The notes below the pieces were generated by a model. It saw only the letters and a list, made by a program, of their open reading frames with translations. It ran no database searches and was not told where the DNA came from. A stretch of 64,000 nucleotides of DNA from positions 57,295,338 to 57,359,337 of the forward strand of contig CM054118.1 in the NCBI GenBank assembly GCA_028673005.1, given 5' to 3'. The stretch comes from Tanypteryx hageni (taxonomy: Eukaryota; Arthropoda; Insecta; Odonata; Petaluridae). A program made the position numbers and the translations under genes. Below, piece by piece: positions 56,360-64,000 of the stretch (within the stretch, counting starts at the first letter, position 1; every line of letters begins with the position of its first letter).

Positions 56360-58854
56360 CGATACAAAAATTGGCGCAGCTTTAGAAAATTTGACCGACA
56401 GATGAATGGATTTATTTCAAGCAATTCGAGGATATTATTCTAAATCTTATACAAATCTTTCGCTCAATCAAACCAAAGGCTTGCGTTCACTTCAATCTCC
56501 TTCAACCCACCTTTAATTATGACATATCCTGATCGAAGATGATAGGCACAACAACGTTAGTATCGATCGATTTCCTCAGGCTGCGACGACGTAATCGCCA
56601 TTTAACCGAAGCTGGAAATAAAAGGGGGAATCGGATGGCTCTGATCCGAAAAAACGTCGTCTCCATACCTCTGATGCGGTGTAAAATTTTCAGCGGTGTG
56701 GGAAGACATTTTCAATCGATGAAAGAAACTCCTCTTGATACACTCAAACGCACTTACACACACGGCACTTCATCACAGAATGAAATAATGTGTGAAGATT
56801 TGACATTGGAAATGGAGGAAAAGGGAAGTACCTGTAATGGGTAAAGAAATGAAATTCACTGATTTTAAGTACTTTAACGCAGTCAGAGAAATGGAATTTT
56901 TAGAAAAAATCATTCGAAAAACTTTTATTGCGATTCTTCTTCGTTCCCACCAGGTTCATGTTTTAATTCTAACGACGATTTATAACTAAAAATTTGTATT
57001 ACAATATGACGATTCTATCCTTAAAATTTCCAACAAAACGTTAACAAATAGAAACATTTCTACACTTTAATCTCTTAATTTTTCAAAATCTATGAATAGT
57101 TTGCTAATTATTTACTACTGCTTTGGTAAATACTATCTTGAGGGACTGCATCTCCTCCTCTTCGAAACGGTGATCACTTACCGGCAACTTCCATCAGCAC
57201 TTCCGAACACTATCACGTTTCAAATAAAACTGAGCTAGCATAGTCAACATATCCCGCCAGAAAATTCCCGCCAAATCATGATACGTCACGAGTTTCCTCT
57301 TTGGCGTTTGGGAGGTAAAATAATCGATAACTATGTCCTGGGAGGAATGGGGGAGGAAAATGCTCGTTCCTCAGTACTTTTCTTTTGCGACGTCTGATGA
57401 AGGCGGCGACTAAGTTGTATTGAATGCGTGTAATATCTATTCAAAATCTCTTTTGATAACTTACGAGTCGGTATATTAAAATAAAGAAACCTGGTTAATC
57501 ACTTCGATGAGATAATATTCTACTTTGTGAAATTTGTTCATCATAATCACAGAAAAATAATTCTGTAACTTGCACTTTTTGTGGAACTTAAAGAGCTATT
57601 TTTCTGCTCTTCTCTCTTAAATTTTTGTGCACGTTATTCATTGTTGATCATTTTATATGGAATTATATATTCTCTTTAACAAAATAAAACAATTATTTTT
57701 AAATGACATCGATATTATAAGTTAAAAATCGTAAATAAGACCGTAGTTGTGCGTTCTTTGAATGTAATTACACGCGTAAACTGATAGAAAAATAATGTAG
57801 GAGAATAATCCATCCTTCTCGGAATGCGTGGACATCCTAATGAAAGGAACTAAACACCACAAAAGCCACACCAATTTGTGAAACTCCATAATAGGTATGA
57901 TTGTATGTTAATTTAAATTAAACTCGCATTAATGGTTGATAACTTGGTAGTCTTTCCACAAAAACAAATTTTCAATAGTAGCGGAGAAACCTTTTGCATA
58001 TTATTTAATTTTCTCTTGGTAATTATTGCGACTTCGAAAAGAGTTCACGGAAGAAAGCAAACAGCCAATTAATCGTGTTTCGGCTCAGTCATGAGCGTAG
58101 ACGAAGAAGTGAGACGAGAATGAAGTCGGAATCTCGTCTAACACATTGCCCGTGTGGAACGTGCGTCATCAGGGTCGAATCGTGTCGAATATGTGCGCTT
58201 AAGGTAAAAAGAAAACACGGATTCGGCTACTAGCTCGTCAATTAACGACTGTCCGTCAATAAGAGGTTCTCAGGGAAAATATTTTTGAGGAAAGAATAAT
58301 TATCGAGATATGGAGGACGAATTAATTCGAGGTAAAAGATATTTATCTAGCAGCTTAAAATTTAAAAGTGGCATTGCCAAGTAATTCATGAAAGTTTGCT
58401 CGAAAAAATGGAGTGAGTTATACCTATGCGTTTTTTCTCCGAAAGTTTGTTAAAACACGTTAAAACGTTGCGTTGCTATTTAACAAAGCCTCACGACCAC
58501 AGAAATCGAATCGGTATATAATAGTTTGCTTATGTCTCTCTGTCCGGAACGTTCTTTGAACTTGAATAACTCGAAGACTAAATAAGCTTTTGACCTGATT
58601 CCTTTTGCAATAGGTTTTATTTAGCAGTAAAATTGAGAAAAAAACAATTTGCAGTAAAACCTCCCAAAAACTTTTCCGATTGATTTTCAAAATTTCCGTT
58701 ATTTGGGAAAATATCGGCTTTTAAACGGGATTTTGCCTTGCTGACCGCATCATTGTTCAACTTCGAGAGTCAATTGTTGTCGTGTAATATATACGAGTGC
58801 ATAGATTGCCTTAAATTATCGTAGGATTTTTCGCGAAAATACGTAATCCTAATT
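56360..58854. other. No gene called
   Basis: The frame 56539-56844 (101 codons) has no recognised domain. TTCCCGCCAAA at 57264-57274 fits an E2F site but stands alone. Otherwise AT-rich sequence. Confidence 0.45.
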
Positions 58855-59010
58855 GGACTAAGGCCGCATAATTACTACTTATAGTTTCGGAGATAAAAAT
58901 TAGAGAACCGCCCTATATTTTCATACCGTTTAGTAAGTAAACCCCTTAAAGAACGCGTCTAAAATCTCTGTGTATTCCATTTACGGAGTATTATTTTCCT
59001 TCTTGTTTGT
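58855..59010 (+). repeat. Dispersed repeat, inverted partner at 51540-51670
   Basis: Shares TTCGGAGATAAAAATT and ATCTCTGTGTATTCCATTTA, then CGGAGTAT, with the minus strand at 51540-51670. Confidence 0.55.
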
Positions 59011-59015
59011 TATTC

Positions 59016-61464
59016 TGTAGGCTAATCAATTTAAATTTATCTTCGAGGTTAATGATTTGAAAAAGAACTAGACGAACTCAGTAATTTTGTTAAGTCTTTG
59101 TTCGATGTAAGATACTAGTAAATGTACTCTAATTAAAATTATGTGCGAAACAAAAAGGGGACCTGATTTTATGTATTATAAATAAAGGTATTTAAGTAGT
59201 ACGAATAAATGTAATTTTTATTATTTCGTACCTTTTAAACTAACGAATAGCCAAAAGGGCTAACTAAAAGAATTAAAGGGGCGGAAAAAGTATTCGCACC
59301 TCCCTGGCTACCTCGTTATTCGCAGACCGGACGGAAGGTTTGAGTCTTATGGAGAAGTAGAGGTCGGAAGGTTTTGCTGAGGTCGTGTAAATAGTTTATA
59401 TTGTGGGACACGACCACATCTACGAAACACGTGCAGTCGATTGTAGAACTCGTGTTTTGCTAGGGCAATCAGGGATCATAAGAGGAGGGTAGAGCTTGCG
59501 AAAGAAAGTTGTCCAAGATATTTGGGGGCAATGCACCGCCTGCCACCAGCCACTCTTTCACTTTCCTTCTTTATTAATATTTTTCTCTCTTTCTTCATTC
59601 CCCTTTCCCGAGTAGCAAACTCGGACGCGTGTTTCTTTTTATCTAAATAGGAAGTCGTTCAGAATGGGAGTGCGAGATCGCGTCACCTCCAAGTGGTGCG
59701 TTTCTCCGCCGTCCCATTTTTTGCGATCTCTTAATTTTGTGCGCACGCTTCCGTCCGAAGAAAAGAAATGAGCGTAGGCGGAAATTCTTGTTGCCCCGTT
59801 TCGGATAGAGATCACCTGGCAAAATATGGTTCACAGTTCTGGATAGATAAATCGGGATATATATAATTAAAGTGGCCAATTACATATTTCGAAGTGTACG
59901 TGATATTTGATCCTCGTGAAAAGCGAAAAAATTCGGAAAGTAGCGTGATAAGTTAGAAAACTCAGTAAAGTATTATCTCAACTTAACAAAAATATTTTGA
60001 ATAGTTTTCACCAACAGTCTACCATCGATCAGTCGACATTATCAACTAATTAAACGAGTTAGAAGATAGGGCTCAAAATTATGTATCCCGCGTAGTGTTA
60101 TTTTCAATAAAATCCGCAACTGTATTGTAAGTAGGTGCGGTAATAGCGTAAAGAAAATTCCGCATATAGTCGTTTCCGGCATAATCCTCTAACTCGAATT
60201 TTTGTGAGCCAAGTTCTGAGAAACAAAGCACAAAGATTATGCCAATGAATAAGATGCATATGCAGGAACATAGCGACACATTAATGAGTTAAATGGATGA
60301 ACTCGAATGAATCAATTGATGCAATATTTGAATGAATTTATTTATGTAACATTTTCAGACAACAATTGCGGAATTTTTCCTTGTCGAAATAATTAAAACC
60401 TTCCTCTATGTCCATTTTAATTGCAGAGATTAGTAATGCTTAATGCATACATTGCATAATTTGGCGAAATTAATTCGAAAGAAAGTTCGCACTTCCACTC
60501 AATAGGAGAGCCACAAAGCAAATAAACTTAGAGAGAGGAAGTTGTTATCAAAAGCCGTGCGTATCGGATGTAGTGATTCTCCAAAGCGAGGTAATTACCA
60601 TCTTCATGCGATGGAAAGTAATGGAAAGTGTTTTTTCATCGTTGATAAACATCGCATTTCTTCAGAACACAAACTTCCGAAGCATTAAAGACATTTACAT
60701 CGCACATCCTTTCCTCCCCATTAAAAATAATATTCGCGAAAATTAGCATATCCTCATTTGGTTGCCTCGGCTGCGTAGCGACCTCCCTCTCTCGAACGAC
60801 TGCTGAAACAAGAAAAAAAACGTCAATTCTCTGCGGACAGCATGGGGAAGGCGTGTTGCGAAATCAAACGTACCATTATCGTTATTCTCATGTTAATTGT
60901 CGGGACAAGAAAGAATCTCTCTTTCGGAGGAGCGTTCGAGAAACGTTATTTGCAGCGCTACTGCGTTTTTCTAAACCTCTCTTTCATCTATAAGCGTGTC
61001 CTAGTCGGCAATTGGGTTTCACACTGGCATCACCTTTCGCTTATATAAATGTATGCAACTGTGGCATTCGTTTGAACTTCTATAGTTCAGTACATGACGA
61101 CGAAACCGGGATTGGTTTATTGCCAACACTGCTTGGTCTCGAAATCTTCTCGAGAAGGAAGTATCTTTCAGGTAGATGTTTACTTTGAAGGGATAAGAGA
61201 TAAACTAATACTAGGATTAAGCAATTTCAAAATACAAACTTTCATGATTAATTTTTTAAAATTATTGTAACGACAAATAGTTCAGTAATATCAGCCTCAA
61301 ATAAATGTACTTGGCGATAATATCACAACGAAATCTTGGAAATTAAAAAAAATGTCATTATAGCCATCGAACTAAAATAAAACAGCGTGAGGATAGCACC
61401 TTACTGCGAGAGACCTACGAAAACGTTTTTGAAATTATTAGCTAGTTTTAAGGTTTTTTAATTA
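59016..61464. other. No gene seen
   Basis: AT-rich to moderate composition. Small frames such as 60842-61048 and 60079-60279 (minus) start with plausible hydrophobic stretches but show nothing recognisable. Confidence 0.45.
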
Positions 61465-61508
61465 CATATATATATATATGTGTGTGTGTGTGTGTATATA
61501 TATGTAAT

Positions 61509-61550
<42 letters not shown>
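61465..61550. repeat. Compound AT/TG microsatellite
   Basis: (AT)n, then (TG)n, (TA)n, GTAATTAA and a second AT run of about 35 bp. ATTACATATATATATATATG and CATATATATATGTAATT-type ends make the block partly self-complementary. Confidence 0.92.
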
Positions 61551-62240
61551 GTAATTCATTTCAATACTTTGATGAAAGATTTGCATTCAGTCAGGGAGCT
61601 GACAAATCACCATGCCAACCTATATTAAGCTGATTTTACATTTATTTATAGAGCAGGGTATAAATATTTTTTCCGGAATATCATTAATGCCCTTCTTTGA
61701 TACACGAGAATTAAGCTGCCTGCTCGACATTAAAATGCAGATGCAGCCAGATACGTGTTTATCTTCATAATCGAAATCGTTTTAGTGCAATCCTAATATA
61801 AACAACTTGTTAAGGAACATGGAAAGCGATAATTTTCAGCATCGCCAACCATGCACGTTCTTGCCGCGCTGAGCTCGACCTCTATACTACTTGACCGCAC
61901 AGCTTTATAATCTGTGGCATTTATTCCTCTTGAAAATATTGACGTTATGAAAATGTAGTATAATCTTGAAAAGAAACTTGAAACTTTTTATTTGCATTTT
62001 ATTGCCGTAACGTGCAAATTCGATAAGATAAAGCTGCGAAAAGATGAATAAGACGCGCCAGGATTTGCACTAGTGCGCCTTGAACAAAATCAAAGGTGAA
62101 CTTACCTGTCCAAGAATCCCGAATTCTATCAAGCTTAAGGTGACCAGGCCATGTTGAAAATTGCCCGCTTTCCATGCCATTTAACAAGTTTTGGCTTTAT
62201 TAGTGACCACGTTTTATGATATATCATACGTTTTTCATCA
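61551..62240. other. No feature seen
   Basis: AT-rich sequence with no gene signal. Confidence 0.5.
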
Positions 62241-62351
62241 TCTAACGATGGTGAAAGTATACGCAGTAAAAAGCACCACACACACACATATATGTGTGTG
62301 TGTGTTTGCGTGTGGTGTCCTGTTACTGCGTATTCTTTCACCATCGTTAGA
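62241..62351. repeat. 111-bp hairpin with 29-bp arms and CA/TG loop
   Basis: The left arm 62241-62269 starts TCTAACGATGGTGAAAG and ends ACGCAGTAA. The right arm 62323-62351 is its reverse complement with one mismatch (T/A near the middle). Between them the sequence AGCACCACACACACACA, TATATG and TGTGTGTGTGTGT..TGTGGTGT continues the pairing, so almost the whole 111 bp can fold. The flanks (TTTTTCATCA and CGTCGTACG) do not form a clear target duplication. A MITE or a replication-generated palindrome are both possible. Confidence 0.88.
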
Positions 62352-62476
62352 CGTCGTACGATCCGTATAATTTTAATTGCGTGCAAAAATGTCCATCTTA
62401 CAAAATACACCAAAATCCCGTTTTGACGGAGTGGCTTGGGACCGAATTCATACCGTATAAAAGGATTTTCCTTTAA

Positions 62477-63402
62477 CCCTCCAGTACTCGCGCGGGTTTT
62501 TCAAACACAAGTACTCGCGCGGGGTAGATTTTAACCCCATATGTATTACATTGAAAATGCATGCCAAATGTAGCTCATTCGTCAAAAAAAATACAAATAT
62601 ATATATATAATTTAATAGAAACATAACAGATAATTTTTTTAGAATATTTAATAATATTATTTTAAAATAAAAATTGAAAAAACTTAAGCTAATATTTCCA
62701 TAATGTAAAAAGTAGCGAACATATATTTTGAAAACAAAATACAAAATGAAATTTGGCAAAAAATGGTTATATTACAATTACTTTTTAATGTAAATATATA
62801 ATGAATGGACAAAAGTTTATAAAAGTGCAATTGTAATAATTTTACTATTTTTTAAAAGAGCCCTCATTTTGTCAGATATTTCATACACATCTTTTTTTCT
62901 CATGTCTCATAATTTTTTTCAGATTTCTCATACACAACCACAAAGTATAAATTAATTAATGTGAGACAATTAGTGTATAAAAATTCAATTATTTACTATC
63001 AAAAATATTGCATATGGAGAAAGTGAAAAGATCATAAGTTTTTTCCTCACCTCAGAAATTATAGGTATAGGTTAAAATTTCTTGAGTGAGAAACAGAAAC
63101 ATGAAAAAAATCCTTTCAATTGTGGCATTTAAAACCAATTCACCAAACAGCAACAATATTATCCACACAAGGAGATATATCACAGATGTTCGTCTCAAAT
63201 CGCCATGCGCCGTCTAACAATAAGAAAAACTTCCTTACTCAAAAACAGTTGACACAATACTACAAATTTTTGCCAAAAACCTTCCATACATGTGTCATTC
63301 CAGCTAATGAAAAGGAGGAGACATCGAAAAACAAACGGGAAGGAAGCCATCATAAAAGGTGAGGGGTGGGGTAGAAATCTACCCCGCGCGAGTACCGGAG
63401 GG
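62477..63402. mobile_element. piggyBac-like non-autonomous element, 926 bp
   Basis: The ends are inverted: CCCTCCAGTACTCGCGCGGG at 62477, and inwards from 63402 CCCTCCGGTACTCGCGCGGG (one mismatch in 20). CCC..GGG termini at a TTAA target are the piggyBac hallmark. TTAA precedes the left end (62473-62476), and TAAA, one base off, follows the right. The left side repeats AGTACTCGCGCGGGGTAGAT internally after about 37 bp, and the right end contains the palindrome GGGGTAGAAATCTACCCC. The frames at 63120-63362 and 62448-62759 (minus) contain no piggyBac DDD or C-terminal cysteine motif. Mobilisation would need an external transposase. Confidence 0.8.
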
Positions 63403-63730
63403 TAAAACCGGTATTGGATTATGTACCCATAGAATTATACTGAAAACATGAATAACCTTAGAAAGTAATGATTGCTCAATTGCGATGTTAGATTTAAAAA
63501 ACTACAGCACGTAAAACAATTCAACGTTATTGCACAAAAAGCCAATTTTTAAAATATAGGGAGACAAATTCATATTCTATCACCCAGTTTTTTCCTTAGG
63601 TAAACCCGGTAAAACGGCACTACGTAAAAAAGGGATTTTGATGTACTAGCCGTAGCAAAATATTTGTGATAGGCTTGTTCTGTTTTTGACATCTAGGTTA
63701 TGGGTAAATTCTCGCTTTTGTCTTCTAGAT
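63403..63730. other. No feature seen
   Basis: AT-rich sequence between the piggyBac-like element and the terminal hAT MITE. Confidence 0.5.
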
Positions 63731-64000
63731 CAGTGGTTCTCAACCTTTTGCATCTTACGTCCCACCTACCATTCTGTCAAAAAACCTAGGTCCCACCAAA
63801 CATTTTTTCGAAAAACCATGGTCCCACAATGATAAAAACAAACACCATCTCTTTCAAGAAGTGGATTTTTACGTCAACTGCATTTCAAAACCAGATTAAT
63901 CCTTATGGGCATTTTAAAAACCTTTAATATTGGAGTGATTTTGTTGAAAAAAATAGCTATGCATTAATTACCGTCGAAATTTCGCGTCCCACCTAGACGA
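63731..64000 (+). mobile_element. hAT MITE, left part, cut by window end
   Basis: The left end is CAGTGGTTCTCAACCTTTTG followed by repeated GTCCCACC text (CGTCCCACCTACC, GGTCCCACCAAAC, GGTCCCACAATG), the CAGTGGTTCTCAACC hAT class. CGTCCCACCTAGACGA at the very edge suggests the right terminus is close. The 8 bp before the element are TTCTAGAT, again with central TA. Confidence 0.75.

Noticed and set aside
57264..57274. E2F binding site TTCCCGCCAAA
   Set aside because: A single short match without promoter context is expected by chance in 64 kb.
63120..63362. 80-codon frame inside the piggyBac-like element as a transposase remnant
   Set aside because: No DDD-motif context and no C-terminal cysteine pattern of piggyBac transposases could be found.

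Overview
This is an A+T-rich stretch of animal nuclear DNA. It is probably arthropod and most likely insect, judging by the dense mix of hAT, PIF-Harbinger, piggyBac-like, Helitron-like and Penelope-like remnants, the tRNA-derived SINE and the many dinucleotide arrays. I find no host protein-coding gene, no rRNA gene, no functional tRNA gene and no CRISPR array. Open frames are short, AT- or repeat-driven, and lack recognisable domains, except for three decayed transposase-related pieces. The window is best read as intergenic or long-intron DNA built from layered transposon insertions. An exon too short to recognise could be hidden in the unremarkable stretches.

Left part (1-14541). Positions 1-1905 hold three kinds of locally duplicated repeat with periods of about 285, 228 and 337 bp; the last has an inverted partner near 43.2-43.9 kb. 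A hAT MITE follows at 2075-2407. A nest of elements lies between about 2932 and 6538: a 128-bp hAT MITE, and a 2.18-kb hAT-like element (4125-6308) with TAGGCTTGGTAG ends that itself contains a 748-bp Helitron-like element (4532-5279). The same Helitron-like family recurs at 10008-11629 (two tandem units) and at 29908-31034 (two units head to head). A 2.4-kb hAT element (12130-14533) with a perfect 8-bp target duplication carries a broken TTF-zinc-finger/hAT transposase gene on the minus strand.

Middle part (14542-39700). This is mostly unremarkable AT-rich DNA, with purine-rich tracts (15440-15680, 17693-18200), hAT MITEs (22829-23329, 24496-24663, 28007-28235, 34043-34329, 34338-34602, 35487-35757, 36010-36281) and three striking short palindromes (23546-23584, 33306-33376, 35039-35106). 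The MITEs at 34043 and 34338 sit back to back and share three exact copies of one 8-bp target, GTCTAACC.

Right part (39701-64000). A PIF-Harbinger element (39704-40601) has perfect ends, a TAA duplication and remnants of both a MADF-like protein and the DDE nuclease. More hAT MITEs follow at 41836-42100, 45852-46441, 52829-52971 and 63731 to the edge. A tRNA-derived SINE (50541-50765) runs into a minisatellite built on the palindrome GACTCTAGAGTC, which reappears at 52117-52190. A Penelope-like fragment with a hammerhead-like motif lies near 56.2 kb, a hairpin at 62241-62351, and a piggyBac-like MITE at 62477-63402.

The elements do not form a pathway. What links them is mechanism: many hAT MITEs use targets with central TA, as Buster-type hAT transposases do, which suggests one or a few mobilising transposases acting on several MITE families.
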